This document shows positions 17,352 through 26,581 of a DNA stretch of 64,000 nucleotides, one piece after another. Position 1 is the stretch's first letter, and every line of letters starts with the position of its first letter. The notes beneath the pieces are model-generated. The model was not told the origin of the DNA. It searched no databases and saw only the letters and a program-made list of their open reading frames with translations. This DNA comes from Paenibacillus wynnii (GTDB lineage: Bacteria > Bacillota > Bacilli > Paenibacillales > Paenibacillaceae). The stretch spans positions 1-64,000 of the forward strand of contig NZ_JAUSTK010000016.1 in NCBI RefSeq assembly GCF_030812855.1, read 5' to 3'. A program made the position numbers and the translations under genes.

Positions 17352-18191
17352 TTATCCTTTTTCCGCTCCCGATGTCAACCCTTCAATCAAGTACCTTTGC
17401 AAAAACAGAAACAGCAGCGTAATCGGAACAGCGATCAGAACGCAGCCCGCCGCAAACATCGTGAACTGACTCTTTGTTTTATCTGTCATCATATCGTACA
17501 ATCCGACCGCGAGCGTTTTTTTCTCGGAGGTCCGGAGAACCAGCTTTGAAAAAATGAAGTCGGTAAACGGGCCTGTAAAATTCATAAGCACCGCGAATAC
17601 GAGAAGAGGTTTTGACAATGGCATGACAATGCCGAAAAAAATACCAAGGTGACCTGCTCCATCGATCCGGGCAGCTTCGATGAGACTTCTTGGAATGGTA
17701 TCGAAATAACTCTTCGAATAAAGGAAGAAAAGAGGCGCTCCAGCTGCGGAAACGATAATGACCGCTGCATGCGTATTCAGCAAATTCATCTGATTGAGCA
17801 GAACGTAAATGGCAATCATGCTCATAAAACCAGGGAACAAACCGAGCACAAGCAGGGTGCTCATGAGATTCTTGCGTCCTTTAAAACGAAACATCGATAA
17901 GACATAGCCGGTCATGAGCACCAGCATCGTTCCAATCATCATACTGAGTATCGAAATTTTAAGAGTGTTTCCGTACCATTGTATAAATGGGTATTTCACA
18001 AACAACTCCTCATAATGAATCAACGTAAAGGCGGTTGGAATAAGGGTTTCGCCATAGAGAGAGTCGCCCGGACGGAAAGAGGACATCAGCACCCATAAAG
18101 CAGGATATACGCAAAAAATCGCGGTTACACCAAGTATGAAATAGCCGAAAGTTTGAAACGTGATCCTTCTTATTTTTTTGGCGTTGATCAA
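17352..18191 (-). CDS. Maltodextrin-type ABC transporter permease (MalG family)
   Basis: A 279-residue membrane protein with about six transmembrane segments and the EAA loop SLIEAARIDGAGHLGIFFGIVMPLSKP, which contacts the ATPase. The open frame extends further upstream, but TTG at 18191 has GAGGAGG 7 bp before it and overlaps the malF stop, and it gives the same length as the paralogue at 28385. It pairs with the permease at 18188 and the binding protein at 19630. No ATPase gene is nearby, so a shared MsmX-type ATPase elsewhere is expected. Confidence 0.9.
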   Translation of the reverse strand: MINAKKIRRITFQTFGYFILGVTAIFCVYPALWVLMSSFRPGDSLYGETLIPTAFTLIHYEELFVKYPFIQWYGNTLKISILSMMIGTMLVLMTGYVLSMFRFKGRKNLMSTLLVLGLFPGFMSMIAIYVLLNQMNLLNTHAAVIIVSAAGAPLFFLYSKSYFDTIPRSLIEAARIDGAGHLGIFFGIVMPLSKPLLVFAVLMNFTGPFTDFIFSKLVLRTSEKKTLAVGLYDMMTDKTKSQFTMFAAGCVLIAVPITLLFLFLQRYLIEGLTSGAEKG

Positions 18192-19534
18192 AATGCATCC
18201 TCCTCTTTGAACGCTTTCGTTCGGCGAACATTCCAAACGGCAAAGGCAGCCAGAATGATAAAAATGAATATCCCGATGACGGAAGCAAAATTATACTGCC
18301 CTTGATCCATCGACAGCTTGTAAAGCCACGTGATCAGTATGTCGGTATGACCGGCAAATCGATAATCTCCATTAACAGGGTTGCCGCCGGTTAAGAGATA
18401 AATGATATTGAAATTGTTCATGTTGCCTACGAATTGCATAATCACGAGCGGAGTCATGGCGTGCATAACGACCGGGAATGTAATGAGCCGAAGTTTCTGG
18501 AAGCCATTTGCCCCATCCATATCCGCCGCTTCGTACATATCTCCAGGTATCGTGGACAAAATCCCTATGATCATTACCATGATAACAGGAAACCCGAGCA
18601 GCAAATTGACTAGAATGATCGTTACTTTTGCCCAAGCGGGATCCGAAAGCCAAGGAATCTTGGAAATTCCCATCAAGCTCAAATATTGGTTCACAGGTCC
18701 GAACTGACCGTTAAAAACATTGCGAAGGATCAAGGTTGAAACGAACATTGGAATCGCATAGGGGAGAATGAAAATCGTCCGCCAAAGCTTCTTGTATCGT
18801 ATATCTTTATGTTGGACCAAGAGCGCAATGGCAAATCCGCCGAAGAAACAAGTACATGTCGCAAAGAAGGCCCATATAAACGTCCACAAGGTGACACCGT
18901 AAAAAGTGTGACTCCAGGCTTGAAGCCGAAAAATATCCCGAAATGCGCCAAGTCCGTTCCAATCGACCAGGTTTGCCGGCGGCATATTGCTTTTGGTGAA
19001 ATTCGTGAAAGCGAGTAAAATCATGAACACGATCGGCATCACCGTGAAGAAAAGAATACCCAACATGGGAATGGAGATAGCAAGATGCGGAAAACGGTAA
19101 TCGGCGACATATTTTAGCGTTTGTACGAAAGTATTCAATCGTACTCCTTTTTCCAGCAGCTTTCCGCACCGGTAAGCATCTTTGACATTCAGCAAATACA
19201 TACATACCATCACAATCATGAGAAATACGGTTATGAGTCCCTCGACCAGTAAATAGATGGAATGATCTCCCGTAACCTGCTTGTACAATTTCCCTACTTT
19301 AATCAGCTGAGTTTCTGTCTCCCCCATCGTTACCAAACCCCAAATGGCACGAGGCAACTTTGCAAGGGCCAAATATAGGCCAATACTATACAGCCCCAGA
19401 AAGAGGAAGCCTTTCCCATATTGCCGATTGTGCAATTGGCCAAGCCCCATAATAAGGATCGACAGGATCGCGCTTTTCTTGCTATGCTGCCTCATGTCGT
19501 GCTGAAGTCGTTTCTCGATGGACAGCTGTCGCAT
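18188..19534 (-). CDS. Maltodextrin-type ABC transporter permease (MalF family)
   Basis: A 448-residue permease with a Bacillales-type N-terminal extension (SILIMGLGQLHNRQYGKGF, two extra membrane segments) followed by the MalF core. The EAA loop is MYEAADMDGANGFQKLRLITFPVV. The start has AAGGAG 10 bp upstream. It overlaps malG by 4 bp. It is closely paralogous to 29224-30534, which suggests two related maltodextrin importers brought in separately. Confidence 0.92.
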   Translation of the reverse strand: MRQLSIEKRLQHDMRQHSKKSAILSILIMGLGQLHNRQYGKGFLFLGLYSIGLYLALAKLPRAIWGLVTMGETETQLIKVGKLYKQVTGDHSIYLLVEGLITVFLMIVMVCMYLLNVKDAYRCGKLLEKGVRLNTFVQTLKYVADYRFPHLAISIPMLGILFFTVMPIVFMILLAFTNFTKSNMPPANLVDWNGLGAFRDIFRLQAWSHTFYGVTLWTFIWAFFATCTCFFGGFAIALLVQHKDIRYKKLWRTIFILPYAIPMFVSTLILRNVFNGQFGPVNQYLSLMGISKIPWLSDPAWAKVTIILVNLLLGFPVIMVMIIGILSTIPGDMYEAADMDGANGFQKLRLITFPVVMHAMTPLVIMQFVGNMNNFNIIYLLTGGNPVNGDYRFAGHTDILITWLYKLSMDQGQYNFASVIGIFIFIILAAFAVWNVRRTKAFKEEDAF

Positions 19535-19568
19535 ACTAAACCAGCTCCTTAGTCTCTGAAATAGACCG

Positions 19569-19586
19569 CCGGCAATTGACTGCCGG
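19569..19586. promoter_or_regulatory. Hairpin between malE and malF (first system)
   Basis: CCGGCA (19569-19574) pairs with TGCCGG (19581-19586). It lacks a minus-strand U-run, so it is more likely an mRNA-stabilising or attenuating hairpin that favours excess binding protein than a full terminator. Confidence 0.35.
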
Positions 19587-19629
19587 GCGATCGTCCCTTT
19601 TTACCAATCATTCTATTTTGTTTCAATGC

Positions 19630-20913
19630 TTAATGATCCGCTTCAATGTTCGATTTCATGTCAGCCACCGCTTTATCCAATGTTTTTTTGATATCGGAGC
19701 CTTTCCAGATCTGCTCAAGCACTGGCGGCATGCTTTGAAAGAAAAATTCAACCTCCTGAATGCTGGGTATCATTTGCGCATCTTTTACATGTTTGCTGAA
19801 TGCCTGAATGAATTCGTCTTCTTTGAGCTTCTCGTCGTTCTCGATCCCTTGATAAGCGGGAAGTACGCCTCTTATCTCGTAGTTCTTCAACTGCATTTCT
19901 TTGGTAGTCGCGAAATGGGCAAACAGTTTTGCCGCGTTTGGATATTTCGAGTATGAACTGACAAAATAAGCCGGAACGCTTGCATAAGGAACCGGATCGA
20001 TGCCACCCGGCATTTTTGGAAGCTGGATGACGCCGACCTCAAACGGCAATTTTTTATATTTCGCTGCATTCCAGATGCCGTCAATGATCATTGCCGCCTT
20101 GCCCTGTTCCCATAGCGATACCTTAATATCTTCCGTGAGATCCGTAATTTCCACTGGGAAAATCTCTTTAAGCGAACGGAAAAACTCCATTCCTTTGACC
20201 GCTCCCTCGTTATTCAGGCCAATGTCATTTTTGTCCGTTCCATTCTTCCCGAATATGTAGGCACCGTAACCAGCCATAAACGAGTAATTGTACAACATAC
20301 TGTTCGGTTCGTACAAAAATCCGTATTTATTATTGGGAATGTCGTTAAATTGTTTCGCGAAAGCTTTAACGTCATCCCACGTTTCCAGTTTAGTGTTCTT
20401 CACCAATTCTTTATTAACGTAAATCATATAGGACTCTATATTTCGGGGATACCCGTATAAAATGCCGTCAATCGTCGCAGCATCGACGGCCGATTTGACT
20501 GTAATTTCTTTGGTCTCTTCCTCGAAATAATCATTCGGAAGAACAAGGCCGGATTTGACGGCCGGCCCCAGCTGATCTGCACCGGCAACAACCACGTCAG
20601 CCCCCGTTCCGGCCGGACCGTCCGTACCCAGCCGACCGAGCGTCTCCCAAAACTTCACATCCTCAACCGTTACCTTTACGCCATATTTTTTCTCAAATTC
20701 CAGGGCAAGAAGGTCCGTATAAGAATCTTTCATATCCCAGTAGACAAGCTCAGCGCCCGGCTCCGGCTTCAGTTCATCCAAAGACGCACTTGTCGTTTCG
20801 GCCGGTTGTTCCGCCTCATTGTATTGTTTATTACTTTTTGGCGCGCTTCCACATGCGGACAAAGCAAGAATCGTGGCAACAATCAGTGAGAGAAGTACCA
20901 TTTTCTTTTTCAT
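19630..20913 (-). CDS. Maltodextrin-type extracellular solute-binding lipoprotein (MalE family)
   Basis: A lipoprotein signal peptide (KKKMVLLSLIVATILALSAC, lipobox LSAC) is followed by a family 1 solute-binding fold with motifs AAMIIDGIWN and VPAYFVSSYSKYPNAAKLFAHF. It would sit on the outer face of the membrane and feed malto-oligosaccharides to the MalFG permeases. The ATG at 20913 (AAAGGAG 9 bp upstream) replaces the longer frame from 20955, which would put a hydrophilic stretch before the signal. Confidence 0.92.
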   Translation of the reverse strand: MKKKMVLLSLIVATILALSACGSAPKSNKQYNEAEQPAETTSASLDELKPEPGAELVYWDMKDSYTDLLALEFEKKYGVKVTVEDVKFWETLGRLGTDGPAGTGADVVVAGADQLGPAVKSGLVLPNDYFEEETKEITVKSAVDAATIDGILYGYPRNIESYMIYVNKELVKNTKLETWDDVKAFAKQFNDIPNNKYGFLYEPNSMLYNYSFMAGYGAYIFGKNGTDKNDIGLNNEGAVKGMEFFRSLKEIFPVEITDLTEDIKVSLWEQGKAAMIIDGIWNAAKYKKLPFEVGVIQLPKMPGGIDPVPYASVPAYFVSSYSKYPNAAKLFAHFATTKEMQLKNYEIRGVLPAYQGIENDEKLKEDEFIQAFSKHVKDAQMIPSIQEVEFFFQSMPPVLEQIWKGSDIKKTLDKAVADMKSNIEADH

Positions 20914-20972
20914 ACATTTAAGCTCCTTTGTTATCAGATGGTTTCTTTCTTGCACAGCGTCTACTCGCGATT

Positions 20973-20986
20973 CGGATTGTTATCCG
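20973..20986. promoter_or_regulatory. Operator-like inverted repeat before malE
   Basis: CGGAT (20973-20977) and ATCCG (20982-20986) flank TGTT. The sequence is reminiscent of LacI-family half-sites (TGTTATCC). It lies ~60 bp before the malE start in the 5' leader. Which regulator binds is unknown. Confidence 0.35.
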
Positions 20987-21059
20987 GTCACTCTTCCATT
21001 TCGTATGACCGATTTCGCAACACCACCCTTCTAATATGAGTCCATTATGAAAATACTAT

Positions 21060-21073
21060 TCACAGTTTTGTGA
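21060..21073. promoter_or_regulatory. TCACA-N4-TGTGA inverted repeat
   Basis: A perfect 5-bp dyad lies downstream of the minus-strand -10 of the malE promoter, in a good position for repression. No CRP-type regulator is nearby; the LacI protein at 16219 is a candidate, though the site lacks the central CG. Confidence 0.35.
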
Positions 21074-21106
21074 TTCATTTTTACATTCAACGTCATCTTT
21101 ATTCAC

Positions 21107-21136
21107 AATATAATCTCATTCCTTAAAAGTTGTCAA
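21107..21136 (-). promoter_or_regulatory. Sigma-A promoter of the malEFG-lacI operon
   Basis: On the minus strand TTGACA (21131-21136) and TATATT (21107-21112) are separated by 18 bp. It is divergent from the GH13 promoter ~80 bp away, so the two could share operators. Confidence 0.75.
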
Positions 21137-21215
21137 TAAATAAACGGTATTTTTTCGTTATTTTCATTGATTCCAGCCATTTTCTACTAAAAATTAAAAA
21201 CTAATGTTATATTTA

Positions 21216-21245
21216 TTGACAAGGAAAACAGAAGTTTCGTATGAT
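21216..21245 (+). promoter_or_regulatory. Sigma-A promoter of the GH13 gene
   Basis: TTGACA (21216-21221) and TATGAT (21240-21245) with an 18 bp spacer, ~60 bp before the GH13 start. The sequence ATGAAATATTTTCAT just downstream is a possible operator. Confidence 0.75.
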
Positions 21246-21302
21246 TGGAATCGTAATATGAAATATTTTCATGTAAAAATGTAAAGAATGAGAGGGCATA
21301 TT

Positions 21303-22997
21303 ATGGAGCAATTATGGTGGCAAACAGCGGTCGTCTATCACATTTATCCGCGAAGCTTTCGGGACAGCGACGGAGACGGGTTCGGAGATCTCAAAGGAAT
21401 TATCGAAAAACTTGATTATTTGCAGTTCCTGGGCGTCGATGTGATCTGGCTTGGGCCGGTTTACGAATCGCCCAATGACGACAATGGCTATGATATAAGT
21501 GATTACTATCAAATCATGGAAGAATTCGGGACAATGGAAGATTGGGAGCTGCTGCGGAATGAAATCCACCTCCGCGGGATGAAAATCATGATGGATATCG
21601 TTCTCAATCACACGTCGGACGAACATGCATGGTTTGTTCAATCCAAGCAGCCCGGCGACAATCCGTACCGTGACTATTATTATTGGCGCGATAGCAACGA
21701 AGGATTGGAACCCAACAACTGGGAATCGTTTTTTGGAGGGCCGGCCTGGGAGTATGATGATGACGCCAAAGCCTTCTATCTTCACCTTTTTTCCAGGAAA
21801 CAGCCCGATTTGAACTGGGCAAACCCTTCCGTACGGCAAGAGATGTATGACATGATGCGTTTCTGGTTGGACAAGGGAGTTGACGGTTTGCGTCTCGATG
21901 CGGTCAATCTTCTTTCGAAACCGGACGGTCTGCCAAATTCCGAGTTGACTTCAATAGACAAGAAATATGCTCCCTGCGGACATTTAGTAGCAAACGGGCA
22001 CGAGATTCACGGAATTTTCCACGAAATGAACCGTGAAGTATTTTCTCGTTATCCTATATTTACGGTTGCCGAGATGGCCGGCGTGTCGGCCGAGGAAGGA
22101 TTGTTATACACGGATCCTATACGCCAAGAGTTGGACAGTATCATATGTTTCGAACACATGGATGTCGACAACGGACCGAATGGCCGCTGGGAAACGGTTC
22201 CGTTCCAGTTAACAACCTTTAAACGCATTTTGTCCAACTGGCAGAGAACTCTTCATGGAAGCGGCTGGTTCGGACTGTATTTAAATAATCACGATCAGCC
22301 CCGTGTTGTTTCCCGTTGGGGCAACGATACGGAATATCGGGAGGAAAGCGCAAAAATGTTCGCTACCTGCATTCAAATGATGCAAGGTACCCCTTACATT
22401 TATCAAGGTGAAGAAATTGGCATGACCAATGTCCAATTCGACGATATCAGCAAATACCGCGATGTAGAAACGCTAAATTACTATCGGATCGAGACGGAGG
22501 AAAGAGGAAGGAATTCTGCCGATGTCATGCGGGATATTTACTTGAAAAGCCGTGACAACGCCCGGACACTCATGCAATGGGATGAAAGTCCGAATGCCGG
22601 GTTTGGGATCGGGACCCCCTGGATCGAAGTCAATCCTAACTTCAATGACGTTAACGTTAAGAGCGCATTGAACAATCCAAATTCAATTCTTCATTACTAC
22701 CGGAAGCTGATTCACTTGCGGAAGCGGTATGAAGTCATCGTATACGGCGATTATGTTTTATTGCTTGAAGAACATCCGGATGTCTTCGCCTATAAACGCA
22801 CGCTACGAGACGAGACATTGATCGTCGTTACCAATTTTTCCGAACAGGAACAAATCGTCGAAATCAAAGAGCCTGTCTTGCAACAAGAGCTGTTAGTAAC
22901 TAATTATCCCGATAACGGGGAGAATATGGATCGGATGCAATTGCGCCCTTTCGAAGCGAGAGTTTATCTTTGTAAACAAAAGGAGACTTTCAAATGA
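21303..22997 (+). CDS. GH13 oligo-1,6-glucosidase / alpha-glucosidase
   Basis: A cytoplasmic GH13_31-type enzyme of 564 residues that hydrolyses alpha-1,6 or alpha-1,4 bonds of short gluco-oligosaccharides. Catalytic residues fall where the family expects: Asp199 (GLRLDAVN), Glu257 (TVAEMAG) and Asp331 (NNHDQPR). N-terminal WWQTAVVYHIYPRSF is characteristic. The ATG at 21303 has GAGAGGG 6 bp upstream, better than the ATG at 21288. It is divergent from malEFG, so it probably digests the imported sugar. Its stop overlaps the next gene's start (ATGA). Confidence 0.95.
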   Translation: MEQLWWQTAVVYHIYPRSFRDSDGDGFGDLKGIIEKLDYLQFLGVDVIWLGPVYESPNDDNGYDISDYYQIMEEFGTMEDWELLRNEIHLRGMKIMMDIVLNHTSDEHAWFVQSKQPGDNPYRDYYYWRDSNEGLEPNNWESFFGGPAWEYDDDAKAFYLHLFSRKQPDLNWANPSVRQEMYDMMRFWLDKGVDGLRLDAVNLLSKPDGLPNSELTSIDKKYAPCGHLVANGHEIHGIFHEMNREVFSRYPIFTVAEMAGVSAEEGLLYTDPIRQELDSIICFEHMDVDNGPNGRWETVPFQLTTFKRILSNWQRTLHGSGWFGLYLNNHDQPRVVSRWGNDTEYREESAKMFATCIQMMQGTPYIYQGEEIGMTNVQFDDISKYRDVETLNYYRIETEERGRNSADVMRDIYLKSRDNARTLMQWDESPNAGFGIGTPWIEVNPNFNDVNVKSALNNPNSILHYYRKLIHLRKRYEVIVYGDYVLLLEEHPDVFAYKRTLRDETLIVVTNFSEQEQIVEIKEPVLQQELLVTNYPDNGENMDRMQLRPFEARVYLCKQKETFK

Positions 22998-23475
22998 CAA
23001 TAGAACACAATCGGGAAGATCTGATGAAACAAGCAATCAAGAGGCTTATGAAAATTTCATTTCTGCACATGGCGGCCCATTTGGAGCGATTGTTGTGAAA
23101 GATGGAGGAATTATTGGGAGGGGCCGTAATGAAGTTACCTCATCGAATGATCCGACAGCCCATGCCGAAGTACAAGCTATTCGTGAAGCATGTTTGCATT
23201 TAGGACATTTCCAACTAAAAGGCTGCGAGATCTATACGAGCTGCGAGCCCTGTCCTATGTGTATTGGGGCTATTTATTGGTCCCGTCCAGATGCGGTTTA
23301 CTACGCCTGCACGCAAGCAGAGGCAGCTTCGATCGGCTTTGACGATCAATTCATTTATGAACAAATCGCTTTGCCCATGCCGGCGCGTTCCATTCCCATG
23401 AAGCGAATTGATCTGCCAGATTACAAGCTTCCATTCGCAACATGGAAAACCTCAATGAATAAAACAGAGTATTAA
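22994..23475 (+). pseudogene. guaD: Guanine-deaminase-like gene with a frameshift
   Basis: Two frames together give a full nucleoside-deaminase-fold protein: AYENFISAHGGPFGAIVVKDG, then HAEVQAI (zinc His and proton-shuttle Glu) and SCEPCPMC (zinc Cys pair), and GFDDQFIYEQI, typical of bacterial guanine deaminase. The ATG at 22994 overlaps the GH13 stop and has GGAG upstream. One base appears to be missing in AATCAAGAGGC near 23038-23041, so the N-terminal ~15 codons are out of frame with the rest. An internal restart is possible but would drop part of the fold. A sequencing error cannot be excluded. Confidence 0.85.
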
Positions 23476-23518
23476 GTTAGGGCCCGAAAATTGTTATGTG
23501 GCATAAGGTCATCAGAAA

Positions 23519-23550
23519 TAGAGGTTGCTGAGTAAGGCAACCTCTTTAAA
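23519..23550 (+). terminator. Intrinsic terminator after the guanine deaminase gene
   Basis: GAGGTTGC (23521-23528) pairs with GCAACCTC (23537-23544), followed by TTTAAAT. It lies between the convergent deaminase gene and sigK copy H and could serve both strands. Confidence 0.7.
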
Positions 23551-23577
23551 TAACAACCAATATTAATGTAAGAATTC

Positions 23578-23815
23578 TTATTTCTTCACCTTATAAAACT
23601 CATGATACAGCTTCATCAACGCCCGCTTCTCAATCCGTGACACATAACTCCGGCTTATCCCCAGCTCCTTCGCAATTTCCGGCTGCGTCCGCTCCTCACC
23701 GCCTGTATCCAATCCAAACCGTCCAACTACTACTTCCTTCTCCCGGTCGTCTAGAATATCTAGATTGCGGTATATTTTGCTCTTCTCAATATTAAGATCT
23801 ACTGTGAGCAGCAGC
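23578..23815 (-). pseudogene. sigK 3'-segment copy H, 5' side truncated
   Basis: Covers from the [10 protein letters not shown] codons to the end of sigK (last residues YKVKK in place of YKVKR). It breaks off at 23815 inside the LLLTVD codons and runs into an AraC-type relic. The attachment arm is therefore missing. It differs from other copies at many third positions and reads AGCCGGAAATT where most have REIAK (QPEIAK), so it belongs to a separate lineage. Confidence 0.88.
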
Positions 23816-23960
23816 CTGACAGCACTGAAATTCTCGGATCTGTTAATCGAGGTATCCCGGGAATATGTGATTCATGTGCTTCAATAACACGCTGGCAATA
23901 ATACGAAATCAGTTGTGAAGGTGCATGCGCTGCTGGATTATATTCACGGAAATTATGCCA
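23816..23960 (+). pseudogene. AraC-family regulator relic
   Basis: The plus strand reads [23 protein letters not shown], a stop, and then VVKVHALLDYIHGNYAN. This is the linker and first helix before the HTH of an AraC-type protein. The DNA-binding part is gone. It is fused to sigK copy H and may be what deleted that copy's 5' end. Confidence 0.55.
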
Positions 23961-23987
23961 ATAAATAACGAGCGCCGATATTGAGTG

Positions 23988-24020
23988 GAAAAAAAATACC
24001 GTCAGGATGTCCCGACGGTT
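23988..24020 (-). terminator. Terminator of the GH31 gene
   Basis: ACCGTCaGG and CCCGACGGT form a stem with ATGT loop; the A-run at 23989-23996 gives a U-run on the minus strand. It lies 58 bp after the GH31 stop. Confidence 0.75.
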
Positions 24021-24077
24021 CCTAAATGTTCCTATTCAGTACACTTTCTTATAATCCCGGTCCTCTATAATCAATGG

Positions 24078-26495
24078 TTACTTATTTATTTTCACTCTAA
24101 GCCGAACATTATCCTTCGGCTGCGGGAATGTCAAGGTCAGAACACCTGCATCCGTCTCAACTGTTCCTCCATCCGGCAACCCTTCAATCTGCGAATGCTC
24201 TGTAATCTGCAAATTTTTGAAATGTACAGTCCATTGCATCCATTTGCCGGTATAACCGAGATGAGCCGGGTCAATAGAGAATTCTGCAGCTTCGGAACTC
24301 TCCAGAAGATGCAGCTTGAACAGATTGTATTTACCCTTCTCATAAGCATAGGATTCCCCGTCATCATCGTAAAGCTCAAAAATATTGTTCGCGCTTCCCG
24401 TACAATAAACATCAAGCCGGAGATTGCCGTTGCCTTCCATTAATGTGGAGCTAACCGGCTCGGCCTGCGGAAGAATCGCCCCGCCTTTGACATAGAGAGG
24501 CATGATATTCAGTGGGGCCTGGGCAACAATGCTGTCTCTGCCTTCCACTCTTTCCCCCGTCCAATAGTCATACCATGTGCCCTCCGGGAGATAAACTGCG
24601 CGGAAGGTGGTACCCGGCCGGTATACGGGCGCCGCCAGCAGGTGGCTGCCCAGCAGAAACTGGTCGCAAAGATTATACACCACAGAATCGGAAGGATATT
24701 CAAGAATCAACGGACGAATAACAGGCATCCCCGTTTCTGCAGCTTCTTTAAAAAGGGAGTACATCAGCGGCATCAGCCGATAGCGCAGTTTGATATAATC
24801 GCGGCAGATATTCTCGATCTCCGGCCCAAAGGACCACGGCTCCTGTCTTAAGCTGGACTGCTCGCTGTGATTGCGGAAAAATGGAAACAACGCGCCCATT
24901 TGAATCCAGCGGGCCAGCAGTTCACCACTTGCATGAAAGGCAAACCCTCCAACATCGGGACCGGCAAACGCAACACCGGAGAGACCAAGATTAAGTACCA
25001 TCGGCATCGACATTGCCATATGTTCCCAGTAGCTGCGGTTGTCGCCGGTCCAGACCGCTGCATACCGCTGGATGCCGGCATACCCGGCCCGCGTCAGCAC
25101 GAATGGGCGCCGTCCGTCCAGGTTTCTTTGCAAACCTTCTGCGGTTGCCTTGCACATAAGCAGACCATACAAATTGTGGACGGCTCCGTGAGATACCGGA
25201 CGTCCGTTGTTATTGTGAACCGTCTCCACATCCATCGTCATCGTCGGGCCAAAGACGGCGGGTTCGTTCATGTCGTTCCAGATGCCTTCAATACCCGCTT
25301 CCATATAAAAGCGGTGCAAATCTCCCCACCATTCCCGGGTTTCATCGTCCGTAAAATCAGGAAAGACGCTGGGACCCGGCCATACCGGTCCCACGAAGGG
25401 CTCACCGTCCTTCATCAGGCACAAGCGCCCACCTTCAACTCCCTCATTGTATATCTTATAATGGGTATCTTCTTTGACTCCGGGATCAACAATCGGTACG
25501 ATCCGAATGCCGAGCTCCCGCAGTTCCCGGGTCATCGCCAACGGATCGGGAAATCGGACGGGATCAAAGGTAAAGACCCGGTACTCGTTCATATGGTGAA
25601 TATCCAGATGGATCGCATCGCAGGGAATATCTTTCTCGCGAAAGGTATTCGCCAATTGCAGCACTTCATCCTGGGACAAATAGCTGTAGCGGGATTGATG
25701 GTAGCCCAGCGCCCATTGCGGTGGAAGCTGCATTCGCCCGGTCAGCAAGGTGTACCGTTTAAGCACATCTTTGATTTGCGGACCGGCAATAAAATAAACA
25801 TCAAAAGAACCTGTCTCTGTCTGCATCGAGTAAATATCCTTTTGGCTGCGCATATCAAAGAATGTTCTGCCGGGATTATCCAGAAAAATGCCGTAGGCCA
25901 TATGCGGTTCATGAACAATTAGAAAAGGGATCGACTGGTACAACGCCTCAGTCTCCGGTACATGTGGAGAAAATACGTCTGAATTCCACATCTCATAACG
26001 TTCTCCCCGCTTGTCCAGAAAGCCCGTTTTTTCTCCAAGTCCGTAATAATGGGCCTCCGGGGAAACAGTGAATGTCCCGGTCACAGCTCTTTTTTCATCC
26101 CATGCCAGCAAGTTGTTATCTGCAACCTTATTTCCTGCCTTGTCTATAAAACGTAGACTGCAATCGGCTTTAGACATATCAAGGATTACATGTTTGGTTT
26201 CCCACAGGTAGGTTTCTTTCGTCTCCTGGATCTCCGGCAAATGATGTTCAGCCTCTTTTACAACAGCAATCGTACCTGTCATATCCAAGTTCCCCGTAGT
26301 GAGCAGTTCCGGAAACAGCTTAATGCGGATTATTCCTTCGCTCATTTTATGCAACGCGAGAATACCGTGCTCACCTTTCACGATCAGCAGGTTCCCCTCC
26401 TGCGATAACCCGGTTATTCTCCCCATCCCAAGAAGCTCTTGCGCAGGCTGGAGATTTTCGATCTTATCGGGACTTATGGCTTCACTGTTCAACAT
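24078..26495 (-). CDS. GH31 alpha-glucosidase
   Basis: An 805-residue GH31 enzyme with an N-terminal beta sandwich and galactose-mutarotase-like domain (~1-230), a TIM barrel (~240-600) and C-terminal beta domains. The nucleophile is Asp408 in GIWNDMNEP and the acid/base Asp485 in WTGDNRSYW. It removes terminal alpha-glucose from malto- or isomalto-oligosaccharides. GGGAGG lies 9 bp before the ATG at 26495, so the longer frame from 26528 is rejected. No signal peptide; cytoplasmic. It ends the malEFG-GH13-GH31 row and is probably part of that operon. Confidence 0.95.
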   Translation of the reverse strand: MLNSEAISPDKIENLQPAQELLGMGRITGLSQEGNLLIVKGEHGILALHKMSEGIIRIKLFPELLTTGNLDMTGTIAVVKEAEHHLPEIQETKETYLWETKHVILDMSKADCSLRFIDKAGNKVADNNLLAWDEKRAVTGTFTVSPEAHYYGLGEKTGFLDKRGERYEMWNSDVFSPHVPETEALYQSIPFLIVHEPHMAYGIFLDNPGRTFFDMRSQKDIYSMQTETGSFDVYFIAGPQIKDVLKRYTLLTGRMQLPPQWALGYHQSRYSYLSQDEVLQLANTFREKDIPCDAIHLDIHHMNEYRVFTFDPVRFPDPLAMTRELRELGIRIVPIVDPGVKEDTHYKIYNEGVEGGRLCLMKDGEPFVGPVWPGPSVFPDFTDDETREWWGDLHRFYMEAGIEGIWNDMNEPAVFGPTMTMDVETVHNNNGRPVSHGAVHNLYGLLMCKATAEGLQRNLDGRRPFVLTRAGYAGIQRYAAVWTGDNRSYWEHMAMSMPMVLNLGLSGVAFAGPDVGGFAFHASGELLARWIQMGALFPFFRNHSEQSSLRQEPWSFGPEIENICRDYIKLRYRLMPLMYSLFKEAAETGMPVIRPLILEYPSDSVVYNLCDQFLLGSHLLAAPVYRPGTTFRAVYLPEGTWYDYWTGERVEGRDSIVAQAPLNIMPLYVKGGAILPQAEPVSSTLMEGNGNLRLDVYCTGSANNIFELYDDDGESYAYEKGKYNLFKLHLLESSEAAEFSIDPAHLGYTGKWMQWTVHFKNLQITEHSQIEGLPDGGTVETDAGVLTLTFPQPKDNVRLRVKINK

Positions 26496-26581
26496 TTGCA
26501 GCTTCCTCCCTTTGATGAAGCCAAGCAACTTTTCTTGGCCTCACCAACCCAAAAATATTCTGTATTCTATCTATGGTCCTG

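Noticed and set aside
24867..25922. 351-codon open frame on the plus strand inside the GH31 gene
   Set aside because: It is antisense to the catalytic barrel of a clear GH31 enzyme and has no ribosome binding site or protein motif.
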